A stretch of DNA of 64,000 bases from Clostridium_AI sp002297865. GTDB lineage: Bacteria > Bacillota > Clostridia > Lachnospirales > Lachnospiraceae. How positions within the stretch are numbered: the first letter of the stretch is position 1; each line of letters begins with the position of its first letter. The position numbers and the translations under genes were made by a program. Location of the stretch: assembly GCA_937903005.1 (NCBI GenBank), contig CALFNR010000066.1, forward strand, positions 9,318 through 73,317. The letters run 5' to 3'. Shown here piece after piece: positions 8,325-18,334 of the stretch. The notes under the pieces were generated by a model that saw nothing but the letters and a program-made list of their open reading frames with translations, searched no databases and was not told the DNA's origin.

Positions 8325-10034
8325 CTAAGATCTAAGTCTTTCAAATATGGAGAAAATATCAATTTCCCCATATCCCCACTCACGGTTGGGATAAACAATG
8401 TCTCTTTCTTTCGCACCAATGACTAGATATTGCCTTATTGCATTGGAATTAGCATCTATATCATTTTCTTGAATAACCGCCCATTCCATCAAAAGTGTCG
8501 CAATACCTGCCGCCACTGCTGCTGACACACTAGATCCCGTTAACCTGCCAAACCGGTTATTCAAAAGTGGTCCAAATATTTCAACTCCTGGTGCTGCCAC
8601 TGCTGGCTGCACTCTGCCACTACGAGTAAATCCTCTTCCCGAATGGATATAGATACTATCTGTCTGACTGTTATAAACCGATACGGTTGCAATCGTTAAG
8701 GCATTTCCAGGATCTGTTATGGTTACATCTGGTTCAGAACGATTAAAATACGTTGTGTTTCCTATAAAATTGTCAAGAGGAAGCCACATACTAAAACTGC
8801 TCGGCATAGGACCACGGTTATATGCCCTAATCTTCCAGATTCCTCTTGCCGGTGCAGCAAACCGCATAAACACAAGCATATCTCCAGACCCTTCCTCAAC
8901 AAGGAAATATACAATGGTTACAACTGTTTTCTCCAACACAAAACGCACCGTTTCCTTTTTCCCCAGTCTTGGCTGAATTTCATTAATTACCTCTCCACTA
9001 GGTGAAGTTAAGCCAATGGCAAATAGTGCTGGTGTAGATGCCCAAAGTTCAGTGGTAAATCCCGACACTCCATCTCCCACATTTACTTCAATTTCCTCAT
9101 TCGCACCAGATAAAATGGTATTACTTTGATAGTGATGTCCTCTATTCCCCTCATTTCCTGTGCCACACACAAAACTTACTCCAGCTGTATATCCCACTGA
9201 ATCAATATATCGACTTAACGGACTTGAACCATTGTGATCCCCCGCACTAGTACCAACACCAAAGCAGATAACAATTGGCCTGGTAAATTGTTTTGCCTTT
9301 TTTAACAAATAGGATACTGCTGCCAGAACATCATTTTCTGCAAAGCAATCAACTTCCTGGTCAACCAAAAAGAATTCTCTTAATTTATTCCTTGCCTGTC
9401 TAAGCTTTACTACAACAATGCCAGCGTCAGGTGCAATTCCCGAGAAATCATTTGCTTCATCAATGTTTCCCGCTGCAACACCAGCCATAAATGTCCCATG
9501 GCCATTTTCATCGATTGACGGAACAATATCCAATGGATTATTGCTTTGCAGTGCCTGATTAATCTGTTCTTCTGTATATTCAGAACCATACGGAAACTCT
9601 GAAGGTGTTGTTCCGGTCAAAATCGTTTGATCCCAAATCGATACGATTCTTGTGGTTCCGTCCTCATTTCTAAAAAGCGGATTACGATAGTCAATACCCG
9701 TATCTAAAAAGCCAATTAAGACGCCCTGTCCATAAAGGTCAATATAGGGCTGCCTACGAAGCCTCTGTACCCCTGTTTCTTCTATGACGGACGTGTCTAA
9801 TAGCCCATACATTTTTGGAATGGAACGGTATGTATCAAATCGAGATATGACACTTGCATTTCCAATATAAATATAAACAATCGCCTGCCTTGGGCTCAGT
9901 ATTACATAACAAACAGGATTATATTTATCAATTACCAGTTGAAAATCACCATAGTAGTCTATTAATAGCGGTATGTATTCTTCTGAATATATGGCATCTT
10001 TACATGTTTGAGGATCAAATTGTGGTGTATCCAA
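8325..10034 (-). CDS. S8 subtilisin-like peptidase, CspA/CspB type
   Basis: This 569-residue subtilase has the complete catalytic triad: D111 in FLDTGID, H179 in NGHGTFMAG and S502 in TGSSVSAAVAAG. A long insertion (about residues 300-450) that would form a jelly-roll domain separates the His and Ser blocks. That architecture matches the clostridial Csp family, whose members process the cortex hydrolase SleC during spore germination. No signal peptide is visible. SleC is not in the window. It could instead be one of the many orphan Csp-like proteases found in Lachnospiraceae. Confidence 0.82.
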   Translation of the reverse strand: MDTPQFDPQTCKDAIYSEEYIPLLIDYYGDFQLVIDKYNPVCYVILSPRQAIVYIYIGNASVISRFDTYRSIPKMYGLLDTSVIEETGVQRLRRQPYIDLYGQGVLIGFLDTGIDYRNPLFRNEDGTTRIVSIWDQTILTGTTPSEFPYGSEYTEEQINQALQSNNPLDIVPSIDENGHGTFMAGVAAGNIDEANDFSGIAPDAGIVVVKLRQARNKLREFFLVDQEVDCFAENDVLAAVSYLLKKAKQFTRPIVICFGVGTSAGDHNGSSPLSRYIDSVGYTAGVSFVCGTGNEGNRGHHYQSNTILSGANEEIEVNVGDGVSGFTTELWASTPALFAIGLTSPSGEVINEIQPRLGKKETVRFVLEKTVVTIVYFLVEEGSGDMLVFMRFAAPARGIWKIRAYNRGPMPSSFSMWLPLDNFIGNTTYFNRSEPDVTITDPGNALTIATVSVYNSQTDSIYIHSGRGFTRSGRVQPAVAAPGVEIFGPLLNNRFGRLTGSSVSAAVAAGIATLLMEWAVIQENDIDANSNAIRQYLVIGAKERDIVYPNREWGYGEIDIFSIFERLRS

Positions 10035-10108
10035 TTTTTTCTCCCGCCAATCTATTTTTTTCTATTATATGCAAAGAACACAAAAGTAACACCATTTTGA
10101 TGTCACCT

Positions 10109-10144
10109 AAAAAGAGGTATGCATATCTGTACACATACCTCTTA
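10109..10144 (-). terminator. Intrinsic terminator of clpX-like gene
   Basis: A 12-bp stem (AAGAGGTATGTG with TGCATACCTCTT) is followed by a T-run on the minus strand. It directly follows the ClpX-like stop codon. Confidence 0.8.
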
Positions 10145-10148
10145 ATTA

Positions 10149-11540
10149 CTAGGACTCTAACAAATGAGCCTGATTACTTCTTATTTCTATTAATGGAGCG
10201 CCTTTTCCTTCAATATAATCACCAGTTATTGTAACACGGCCAATATTGTCGTCTTTTGGAATTTCGTACATAATATCAAGCATGAATTTTTCAATAATTG
10301 CACGCAATGCTCTGGCACCAGTGTTTTTCTTCATAGCTTCTCTTGCAATTGCTTCATAAGCAGAATCATCAAATAGTAATTCCACTTCATCTAACAGCAG
10401 TAATTTCTGATACTGTTTTAGAATGGCATTCTTAGGCTCTTTCAGAACCTTAACTAACATTTCCTCTGTTAAACCATCGAGAGTATATACAATTGGAAGC
10501 CTTCCTAAAAATTCAGGAATCATACCAAATTTACGTAAATCCTCTGTTGTCACCTGCGACAACACGTGTGGGTCCTGTTCTACCTCATCTTTTAAATGCG
10601 CACTAAATCCAATGGATGTCTGCTTATTAAGACGGTCTTTAATAATTTTATCCAGGTCTGGGAATGCTCCTCCACAAATAAATAAAATGTTTTTAGTATT
10701 AATTGTGGTTAATGGAACCATAGCATTTTTGCTTGTTGCACCAACTGGAACTTCTACTTCACTTCCCTCTAATAATTTAAGAAGTGCCTGTTGTACGGAT
10801 TCTCCACTCACATCTCGTGCATTGGTATTTTTCTTTTTGGCAATCTTATCAATTTCATCAATGAAAACAATGCCTCGTTCAGCCTTTTCTACATCATTAT
10901 CTGCAGCTTGTAACAATTTAGAAAGAACGCTTTCAACATCGTCTCCAATGTAACCTGCTTCTGTTAATGAAGTTGCATCTGTAATAGCTAATGGTACTTG
11001 AAGAATACGCGCCAGTGTTTTTACAAGATATGTCTTACCACTTCCTGTTGGTCCAATCATAAGCATATTGGATTTCTCAATTTCAATATCATCCATTACA
11101 CCTTCTGAAACACGTTTGTAGTGGTTGTAAACAGCTACAGAGATAACTTTCTTAGCATATTCCTGTCCAATCACATACTCATCAAGACTGGCTTTTATAA
11201 TATGAGGTGCTGGCAGTTTCTTTGGATCTAATACTTTTTCTGGAGCTTCCTTCTTCTCCTTTTTCTTTTTTAACTTTTGACTTTTTGGTATGTCATGAAC
11301 TGGAGGTGTCTGGTTATTCATCATACTAGGATTCAATGTCATAATATCCATATACGGCATATTACCATGATTCATTGTATCAAAAGTCTTTTGCATGCAG
11401 TCAGAGCAAATACAGATATTGTTTGGAATGTGAATCATTTTGCCGGCTTTACTTTCAGGTCTGCGGCATATATAACAAATATCTTCATATTCATTTTTGT
11501 TATCGTTATCGTTTATATTGTCCTTTGTTTCATTACTCAT
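10149..11540 (-). CDS. ClpX-like AAA+ unfoldase with diverged N-terminus
   Basis: This 463-residue AAA+ protein has a ClpX core: Walker A GPTGSGKT (163-170), pore loop GYIG (206-209), Walker B VFIDEID (about 225-231) and an IGF loop (310-312), which in ClpX docks on ClpP. The zinc-binding domain keeps C22/C25 and C45/C48, but it is preceded by an Asn/Asp-rich tail and followed by an unusual methionine-rich and lysine-rich linker (about 54-100). The usual clpX is shorter (about 420 residues) and lies beside clpP; here no clpP is present, so this looks like a second, paralogous ClpX. It is downstream of htrA. Confidence 0.88.
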   Translation of the reverse strand: MSNETKDNINDNDNKNEYEDICYICRRPESKAGKMIHIPNNICICSDCMQKTFDTMNHGNMPYMDIMTLNPSMMNNQTPPVHDIPKSQKLKKKKEKKEAPEKVLDPKKLPAPHIIKASLDEYVIGQEYAKKVISVAVYNHYKRVSEGVMDDIEIEKSNMLMIGPTGSGKTYLVKTLARILQVPLAITDATSLTEAGYIGDDVESVLSKLLQAADNDVEKAERGIVFIDEIDKIAKKKNTNARDVSGESVQQALLKLLEGSEVEVPVGATSKNAMVPLTTINTKNILFICGGAFPDLDKIIKDRLNKQTSIGFSAHLKDEVEQDPHVLSQVTTEDLRKFGMIPEFLGRLPIVYTLDGLTEEMLVKVLKEPKNAILKQYQKLLLLDEVELLFDDSAYEAIAREAMKKNTGARALRAIIEKFMLDIMYEIPKDDNIGRVTITGDYIEGKGAPLIEIRSNQAHLLES

Positions 11541-11555
11541 ACTTTATCTCCTTAC

Positions 11556-11622
11556 CTAAAAAGCTTGCACTGAAAGAATAAATTGCCTCTATTATATCTT
11601 ACAAATTCTTTCGGTACAAGCT
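11556..11622 (-). terminator. Terminator between htrA and clpX-like gene
   Basis: An 18-position inverted repeat (11562-11579 against 11605-11622, two G-T pairs) is followed on the minus strand by TTTTT. The 25-nt loop contains a TATAAT hexamer, so the same stretch may also hold the clpX-like promoter. It lies 52 nt after the htrA stop. Confidence 0.6.
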
Positions 11623-11674
11623 GTTCTATGGTTTTTTATAAAATCTTTATTAAATTATTCTATGATTCTGCTCC

Positions 11675-13081
11675 CTAATTTCCAAAATAATCTTTAAAGT
11701 AATCATAAATTTTCTGTTTATCTTCATCTGAGTATCCATTGGAATTATCATTAGGTGCTGTTTTATCTTGGCTGTTGTCCTGTCCATTGGTTGTATTGCT
11801 AGAATACTTTAGTTTTCCAAAATCATCACTTGACATAAGTGTTAACTTAAGTTCAAGTTCTTCATAGGTACCATCTTTATAACGTTCAACTGTTAGTGTT
11901 ACCTGTGTTCCTGCTCGGTAGCTGTTGGCTCTTTCTTGTAACGCTTGAATGGTTGCAACTCCTACACCATTTAGCTTCGTAACAACATCACCTGCCTGAA
12001 CACCTGCTTTGTAAGATGCACCACCTTCTGGCACCTCTCTTACATATACACCTAAAGGAATGTGATAAGTCTCACTTTCTTGTTCCGAAACAGAAACTCC
12101 ACTAAGACCAAGATATCCTTCTTTTCCTTTTGGCACTTCTTCCCCATTCATTAGTTCTTTTAGAATAGTCTGTGCATTGGTAATTGGAATTGCAAAACAC
12201 ATGCCTTCTACTTTATCTTCAACCAGTTTAGCAGAATTGATGCCAATCACTTCTCCATTCATATTTAACAATGCGCCACCACTATTTCCACCATTAATGG
12301 CTGCATCGGTCTGAATTAGTTTTCTCTTCACATTGCTGATACTTACTTCACGGTCTAGGGCACTTACAACTCCTACTGTGGAAGATTGTCCAAGTCCTAA
12401 CGCATTACCAATTGCAACAACAGAATCACCAACTTTAACATCTTTTGAATTCCCAAGTTTTGCAATTTTAATTGCCTTTTTTGTACTATCCTCTACTGCT
12501 TTCTTTTTCACTGTAACAACGGCTAAATCTCCTGTGGAGTCGGCTCCTTTTACGGAAGCTTTCACATCTTTGTCATCACAGAATGTAACCGTAATGGATT
12601 TTGCTCCTGCAATTACATGATTGTTTGTTGAAATGTAATAGTAAGTTTCATCTTCTCCAATAATAATTCCAGATCCTGCGCCTTGTTGTATCTGATTGTA
12701 TGTCTGCCCGAAAAAGTTTGTTACCTGTGACTCTACTTCACAAGTAATAGAAACAATACTTGGCATATTTTCTTCGATTACTTTCGTTACATCATTATCA
12801 AGACTCACATCGGTTAATACTGCTGTATTTTCCAATGGTTTATCATTTACATAGGTATCTTTTGCAAGCTGCTTTTCAAACTCACTGTTACTGCCGCCTT
12901 TTAGTTCAGAAGCCATATTGGTCATCTTAGATAACGCTCCCCCAAGCATTCCAACTAACAGTGCCGCTGCTAATCCAATTATCAGCTTAGCTTCAAATGA
13001 GAATTTATGTTTAGGCTTTTTATTTCGTTGATTGTTGTCTTGATTATAATTTGGATTGTAGTTCGTATTATTTTCGTTCAT
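11675..13081 (-). CDS. HtrA/DegP-type serine protease with PDZ domain
   Basis: This membrane-anchored S1C protease has 468 residues. An Asn-rich cytosolic tail (1-25) is followed by one transmembrane helix (about 32-50), a trypsin-like domain with H155 (TNNHV), D185 (STGDLAV) and S267 (GGNSGG), and a C-terminal PDZ domain (about 320-410). The active site faces outside the cell, where the family degrades misfolded exported proteins. An upstream in-frame ATG at 13105 exists, but AGGGAAGGAG lies about 10 nt before the ATG at 13081, so that start is preferred. The gene diverges from the sugar-transferase region. Confidence 0.92.
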   Translation of the reverse strand: MNENNTNYNPNYNQDNNQRNKKPKHKFSFEAKLIIGLAAALLVGMLGGALSKMTNMASELKGGSNSEFEKQLAKDTYVNDKPLENTAVLTDVSLDNDVTKVIEENMPSIVSITCEVESQVTNFFGQTYNQIQQGAGSGIIIGEDETYYYISTNNHVIAGAKSITVTFCDDKDVKASVKGADSTGDLAVVTVKKKAVEDSTKKAIKIAKLGNSKDVKVGDSVVAIGNALGLGQSSTVGVVSALDREVSISNVKRKLIQTDAAINGGNSGGALLNMNGEVIGINSAKLVEDKVEGMCFAIPITNAQTILKELMNGEEVPKGKEGYLGLSGVSVSEQESETYHIPLGVYVREVPEGGASYKAGVQAGDVVTKLNGVGVATIQALQERANSYRAGTQVTLTVERYKDGTYEELELKLTLMSSDDFGKLKYSSNTTNGQDNSQDKTAPNDNSNGYSDEDKQKIYDYFKDYFGN

Positions 13082-13306
13082 AAATAAAAACTCCTTCCCT
13101 AACACTCTTCATTTTATTACAGTATACTATAACAGCAATTTGTGTTTTGTTTGTGAAAATTGCGATTCAAACGCCTTGTACGCTTGCTTTTTTTTGTGAA
13201 ATAATTTATTGTAGATTATATTTAAGTATTGTATTATAATAGTTAGACTGTGTCAAAGCATACAAAAGATATTAGATAGACTATAACGAAAGGCAATGGT
13301 GAATAC

Positions 13307-14727
13307 ATGATCAAAGATAACCAGAAACTCTTTAACCGGTTTCATATCCTGTTAGATGCTATTATTATGGTAATCGCATTCAGGTTAACATATTATTTGC
13401 GTTTTGAAAGTTTCTTAATCTATATATTTGAATGGCTGTATCCTTTTCACTACCCAGCTCCATTTTTCATGTTTGCAAGGATGCTAATTTTTATTATTCC
13501 TGCATACCTGATTCTTTATTACGAATGCCACGTATATGATTCAAAGCGCTCTAAGAGTATTCGTTATGAAATATGGGATTTGTTTAGGGCCAATGTTTTT
13601 GGGATCGCTTACTTTACATTTATGCTTGTAATGTTAAAAAAATCTCTTGAATTCATGCGTATATTCTTATTTATATTCTTCGTAGTGAACTTGATACTTG
13701 CCTATATCAGCAAGATTATTTTGAGAAAGACGCTATCATTTTACAGAAAAAAAGGATTTAACCAGAAGCATGTACTCGTAATCGGTTACAGCCGTACTGC
13801 GGAACGATACATCAATCGTATTCTATTGAATCCAGAATGGGGCTATCATGTACATGGAATCTTAGATGATACTATGAAACCAGGTACTCATTACAAAAAC
13901 ATAAAGGTAATTGACTCGATTGACAGACTCGAATCTATTCTGCAAAAAAACAGTCTAGACGAAATTGCCATTACCCTTAGCATTAGTGAATATGCGAAAC
14001 TTGAAAAAATTGTTGCGTTGTGTGAAAAATCTGGTGTTCACACGAAGTTTATACCAGACTATAACAACATCATTCCAACAAAACCTCGAATTGAAGATAT
14101 GAATGGTCTTCCTGTTATTAATATACGTAATGTTCCTTTAAGCAACTGGATTAACAAAGTAATTAAGAGAGCATGCGATATCGTTGGTTCTCTTTTATGT
14201 ATAATTATCTTTGCAATACCAATGATTATAACCGCAATTATAATAAAATCCACATCAAAAGGTCCATTAATCTTCAAACAAACGCGTATTGGCCTTCACA
14301 ACCGAGAATTCAGCATGTACAAATTCCGCTCTATGGAAGTACTCCTGACAAAGAAAAGAACGCATGGACTACTATGAACGATCCACGTGTTACCCCTATT
14401 GGAAAATTCATTCGTAAGACAAGTATTGATGAACTTCCACAGCTTTTCAACGTTTTAAAAGGTGACATGAGTCTTGTAGGACCAAGACCAGAACGTCCTT
14501 TCTTTGTTGAAAAATTTAAAGAAGAGATTCCAAGATATATGATCAAACATCAGGTTCGTCCAGGCATGACAGGATGGGCACAAGTAAGCGGTTACAGAGG
14601 CGATACTTCTATCATAAAAAGAATTGAACACGACTTGTATTATATTGAAAACTGGACTCTTGGATTCGATATTAAAATATTATTTTTAACTATATTTAAG
14701 GGATTTATTAATAAAAATGCTTACTAA
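13307..14727 (+). pseudogene. Polyprenyl-phosphate sugar transferase, frameshifted
   Basis: This is a membrane-bound initiating sugar-phosphate transferase (WbaP/EPS E type) that loads a sugar onto the polyprenyl carrier for extracellular polysaccharide. The first frame (from 13307, about 350 residues) has four to five membrane helices, a CoA-binding-like domain (HVLVIGYSRTAE) and the start of the catalytic domain up to MYKFRSM. The second frame, one base back, continues with NDPRVTPIGKFIRKTSIDELPQ and VGPRPERP and ends at 14727. Both parts are intact apart from the break near 14335-14370, which equals loss of one base (or gain of two). It could be a real mutation, phase variation or a sequencing error. 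Confidence 0.85.
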
Positions 14728-14756
14728 CAAATACGCTGCCTTTCGGTGGCGTTTGT
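14727..14756 (+). terminator. Hairpin after the sugar transferase
   Basis: A stem ACAAATACGC/GCGTTTGT with a TTTCGG-type loop lies right at the stop codon. The T tract is short, so termination may be partial and the LCP gene may be read through from it. Confidence 0.45.
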
Positions 14757-14804
14757 TGTAAATTAATATGTATCAAGTAGTTACAAAGAAAAGAGGATTG
14801 GATT

Positions 14805-15857
14805 ATGGGTAAGGATTTATATGAAGGCACACCAAGAAAACGAAAACTTTCCAAAAAAGGAAGACGAAAAAGAAGACTGCGACGTCTGCTTAGATTAGAG
14901 CTGGTTCTTATTATTCTATTAATTCCAGTAGTATTTGCAGTAATGAGTTTATCTAAAATCCAAGTTTACGAAGCCGATTTAAGCCATGTTGCACAAAACA
15001 GCATAAACGATCCTAACATAAATGATTATACAAACATTGTTGTATATGGCGTGGATTCTCGTGCAAACGAGCTGGATAAAAATACTCGAAGTGATTCCAT
15101 CATGATTGTAAGTATCAATAAAAAAACAAAAGATATTAAATTATCTTCTATTTACCGTGATACATTTGTTAGTATTGAAGATCACGGATATACCAAGATA
15201 AATCATGCTTATGCTTATGGTGGCCCAGAATTATCTATTAGTACAATTAATAAAAATTTTGATATGAACATAACAGATTTTGTTACAGTTAACTTTTCTT
15301 CATTAACCAATGTGATTGACTTGCTTGGTGGTATTGAACTTGATATTACGAAAGAAGAATTGGAATACGTAAATGCTTATACAAGAGATGTTGCAAGAAT
15401 TAACGGAATGGATTTCACTTATATTAAATCTCCTGGCCGTCAGAAAGTAACTGGTGTACAGGCGACTGGATACTGTCGTGTACGTTACACAAAGGGAGGA
15501 GATTTCACTCGTGCCGAACGACAGAGAACTGTACTAAAGGCAATCTTTGAGAAGGCTAAGAAATCAAATCCTGTTACCTTATATAAAGTAGCCAATGAAA
15601 TACTGCCGCAAATTTATACCAGCTTATCTACTGGTGAAATTATAAAACTGGGTGCTGCTCTTCCATTCTACAAAATGGCTGACAGCCAAGGCTTTCCTTT
15701 TGAGAAAACGACGCCTACCATTAATAGACAATCTGTTGTAGTTGCACAGACTTTGGCTAGCAATGTTTCAAAATTACATGAATATCTGTTTGGCACTAGC
15801 AATTACGAAGTGAGTGGAACTGTGAAAGAGATTAGTGATAAAATTGCATCTTACTAA
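14805..15857 (+). CDS. LCP family protein (LytR-CpsA-Psr)
   Basis: This cell-envelope phosphotransferase has 350 residues. It starts with a very basic cytosolic tail (residues 10-30), has one transmembrane helix (about 31-48), and then an extracellular LCP domain (about 80-260) with the conserved GVDSR, RSDSIMIVS, SSIYRDTFV, KINHAYAYGG and GGDFTRAERQR blocks. The arginines and aspartates of these blocks bind the pyrophosphate of the polyprenyl-linked glycan. LCP enzymes attach wall polymers to peptidoglycan. The position 78 nt after a sugar transferase suggests joint work on a surface polysaccharide. Confidence 0.92.
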   Translation: MGKDLYEGTPRKRKLSKKGRRKRRLRRLLRLELVLIILLIPVVFAVMSLSKIQVYEADLSHVAQNSINDPNINDYTNIVVYGVDSRANELDKNTRSDSIMIVSINKKTKDIKLSSIYRDTFVSIEDHGYTKINHAYAYGGPELSISTINKNFDMNITDFVTVNFSSLTNVIDLLGGIELDITKEELEYVNAYTRDVARINGMDFTYIKSPGRQKVTGVQATGYCRVRYTKGGDFTRAERQRTVLKAIFEKAKKSNPVTLYKVANEILPQIYTSLSTGEIIKLGAALPFYKMADSQGFPFEKTTPTINRQSVVVAQTLASNVSKLHEYLFGTSNYEVSGTVKEISDKIASY

Positions 15858-15897
15858 ACGTTATCATGTATCAGAATCTTTATAAAAACAGAAATTA

Positions 15898-15934
15898 GAG
15901 CCCTAAATTGTATTAAGCTACAATTTTAGGGCTC
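15898..15934 (-). terminator. Hairpin overlapping the helicase stop codon
   Basis: A 15-bp stem (GAGCCCTAAATTGTA and its complement) contains the TAA stop of the minus-strand helicase gene. T-rich sequence follows on the minus strand. It also sits between two converging genes and may serve both. Confidence 0.6.
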
Positions 15935-18325
15935 AAATTGATTCCAGAAATCATCCAACCTTTCTCTCAGGGATGATAGGTTTACAATTTCATAAGGATA
16001 CCATTCTTTTGGAAATAGCGCAGTATATTGATTCTGCATAAAACGCTCGTCCAGAAGAAGGATTGCACCAATATCATCTGTAGTTCGTATGACACGACCA
16101 GCCGACTGAAGCACCTTATTCATACCATTGTACAGGTAGGCGTATTCAAATCCTTTTCCTTCTCGTTCTTCATAATATGTCCGGAAAAATTCACGGTCAT
16201 CACAAACCATAGGAAGTCCCGTTCCTACAATCACAGTCCCTATGAGTCGATCTTTCTTTAGGTCTATTCCTTCACTAAATATGCCTCCCATGACACAAAA
16301 ACCAATCCGGACTTTCGCTGGATTTTCTTCAAAACTCTTTAAAAAATCTTCTCGTTCCCCTTCTGTCATATGATTGTTTTGTATGATAAATTCACTTTCC
16401 TTAAATTTTTCTTGCCATTCCAAGCCTTCTATAAGGTCATAAATTGTCTTCATATACTGATAGGATGGGAAAAACACAAGATAGTTTCCCACCTTTCTCA
16501 TCACAAACTCATAAATGTAGTGAACTACTTTTTCATACTCCACGTAATTTCGACGAGCATATTTGGTACTCACATCTCGCGCAACGAAGATTCTTCTGTT
16601 CCTTACGTCAAATGGACTAGGTGCGTAAATGGCATAATCATCTTCTGTTCCTGCTAACTGTTCTTTGTAATACTGAATAGGCAAGAATGTAGCAGAAAAG
16701 AATACCGCACTTCTTCCCTTATCCAGACATACCTTCAAGTTATCCGATGGGTCCATACACTGGAGCTTTACAAAAAAACGTCCTTCTTCATCTTCATTCA
16801 GATAAATTTTATATTTCTCATTCATAATTTCATACATATTCATAAAATGAAAGATATCAAAATATAAATCCATTACTTTGTCCCGTTCTGGGAAATCTGT
16901 ATATTCATTTAAGAAAATATCAAACTCTGTTGTCGCATTCATGACAGTAATCATAAACTGATCCACTAGCGAATTGGGATTATATTCTATTCCACTATCC
17001 TTTGCCTCTTCCCATTCTTTCCTCAAAAGTAAAAGCTTACGATTGCAGGCAGCTAACTTCTTATCTAACTTTTTACTACGAACCTTCACCAGTTTCTTTA
17101 CCGCTAAAAAATCATCCTTCACCAAAATTGCGCTATACATTTCTCTGGCACGTTCCACTAGATTGTGAGCTTCATCCACTAAGAAACAATAATCATGCTT
17201 CTTTTCACTTTGAAAGAAACGCCTTAAGGCTACCTTTGGATCAAATGCATAATTATAATCACCTATTACCGCATCAGCCCACAAGGTCACATCCAAAGCC
17301 ATCTCCGTCGGACATACCTTATAACGCAAAGCATATTCTTCGATTAATTCTCTGGTTATTTCATCTTCTGAAACCAGCATATCGTAAATGGCATCATTTA
17401 CCCTGTCGTAATGTCCTTTCGCACGCTCACAGGATACGGGATTGCAATCAGGTTTCTCTAATACACAGATTTTCTCTTTCGCTGTCAAAGTAACTACTTT
17501 TAACTGCATTCCTTTGTCCCTTAGTATATGAAATGCTTCTTCCGCTACCGTTCTGGTAATTGTCTTGGCTGTCAAATAGAATATTTTCTCTACCAGTCCT
17601 TCTCCCATGGCTTTAACAGCTGGAAAGACCGTAGATATGGTTTTTCCTACTCCTGTAGGTGCTTCAATATACAGTTTCTTTTTTCTAAGAATTGTTTTAT
17701 AAACACCTGTCACTAAGTCTTTCTGCCCTTCCCTATATTCAAATGGAAAATCTACAGCCTTAATCGTTGCATTTCGTTCATCTTCCCATCTAAGCTGCCA
17801 AACTGCCCATTTTGCATATTCCTCTACTAATTTCTCATACCATTCGGAGAGTGTTTCAAAGGAGAATACTTCTTGAAAACGTTTCACATCATCTTCTTCC
17901 AGGTTGCAATACGTCATCTGAATCTCAATTTCTTTTAGATTATTCTGCAAGGCATAAATATATCCATAGCATTTTGCCTGTGCCTGGTGCACTAAAAATG
18001 GTTCTTCCAGTTTCAGCACGTCCACATACATGCCTTTTATTTCATCAATGACTGTCTTGCCGTCTCTTGTAAAGATACCGTCAGCACGTCCTTCAACTAC
18101 AAGGGAGAAGGCGATTCCGTCCCTTTCCATCGGTGTCTCCAAAGCAAGACTCACTTCAGGTCTGTAATCCCCACCCATTGCATTTTGTATTTTTCTGTGA
18201 ATCTTGCTTCCTTTCTGCATCGCTTCTGTATCACGGACACCTTTACTTCCGACGTTGATATCACCTGAGCGCAGAATGAATTCCACAAGGTTTCGTACTG
18301 AGATTTTTACTAACCTTTTCCCCAT
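15926..18325 (-). CDS. PD-(D/E)XK nuclease - XPD/DinG-type helicase fusion
   Basis: This 799-residue protein joins two domains. Residues about 30-180 look like a Cas4/RecB-type nuclease: RADG (D82), DEIKG (E95, K97) and a QAQAKCYGYIYA motif (114-125). Residues about 195-799 form a superfamily 2 helicase with Walker A PTGVGKT (223-229), DEAH (384-387) and four cysteines (C287, C294, C299, C338) placed as in the XPD iron-sulfur domain. The C-terminal motif VLQSAGRVIRT is near residue 755. The likely role is DNA repair or unwinding of branched DNA. It begins 9 nt after the UvrD-like gene and is probably co-transcribed with it. Confidence 0.85.
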   Translation of the reverse strand: MGKRLVKISVRNLVEFILRSGDINVGSKGVRDTEAMQKGSKIHRKIQNAMGGDYRPEVSLALETPMERDGIAFSLVVEGRADGIFTRDGKTVIDEIKGMYVDVLKLEEPFLVHQAQAKCYGYIYALQNNLKEIEIQMTYCNLEEDDVKRFQEVFSFETLSEWYEKLVEEYAKWAVWQLRWEDERNATIKAVDFPFEYREGQKDLVTGVYKTILRKKKLYIEAPTGVGKTISTVFPAVKAMGEGLVEKIFYLTAKTITRTVAEEAFHILRDKGMQLKVVTLTAKEKICVLEKPDCNPVSCERAKGHYDRVNDAIYDMLVSEDEITRELIEEYALRYKVCPTEMALDVTLWADAVIGDYNYAFDPKVALRRFFQSEKKHDYCFLVDEAHNLVERAREMYSAILVKDDFLAVKKLVKVRSKKLDKKLAACNRKLLLLRKEWEEAKDSGIEYNPNSLVDQFMITVMNATTEFDIFLNEYTDFPERDKVMDLYFDIFHFMNMYEIMNEKYKIYLNEDEEGRFFVKLQCMDPSDNLKVCLDKGRSAVFFSATFLPIQYYKEQLAGTEDDYAIYAPSPFDVRNRRIFVARDVSTKYARRNYVEYEKVVHYIYEFVMRKVGNYLVFFPSYQYMKTIYDLIEGLEWQEKFKESEFIIQNNHMTEGEREDFLKSFEENPAKVRIGFCVMGGIFSEGIDLKKDRLIGTVIVGTGLPMVCDDREFFRTYYEEREGKGFEYAYLYNGMNKVLQSAGRVIRTTDDIGAILLLDERFMQNQYTALFPKEWYPYEIVNLSSLRERLDDFWNQFEP

Positions 18326-18334
18326 ATTGCCACC

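Noticed and set aside
14330..14375. Programmed -1 frameshift in the sugar transferase
   Set aside because: No X-XXY-YYZ heptamer sits in the right frame, and no downstream structure stands out. A simple indel or sequencing error explains it better.
17002..17493. Plus-strand 163-codon frame inside the helicase
   Set aside because: It is the antisense shadow of the XPD-type helicase and has no start signals.
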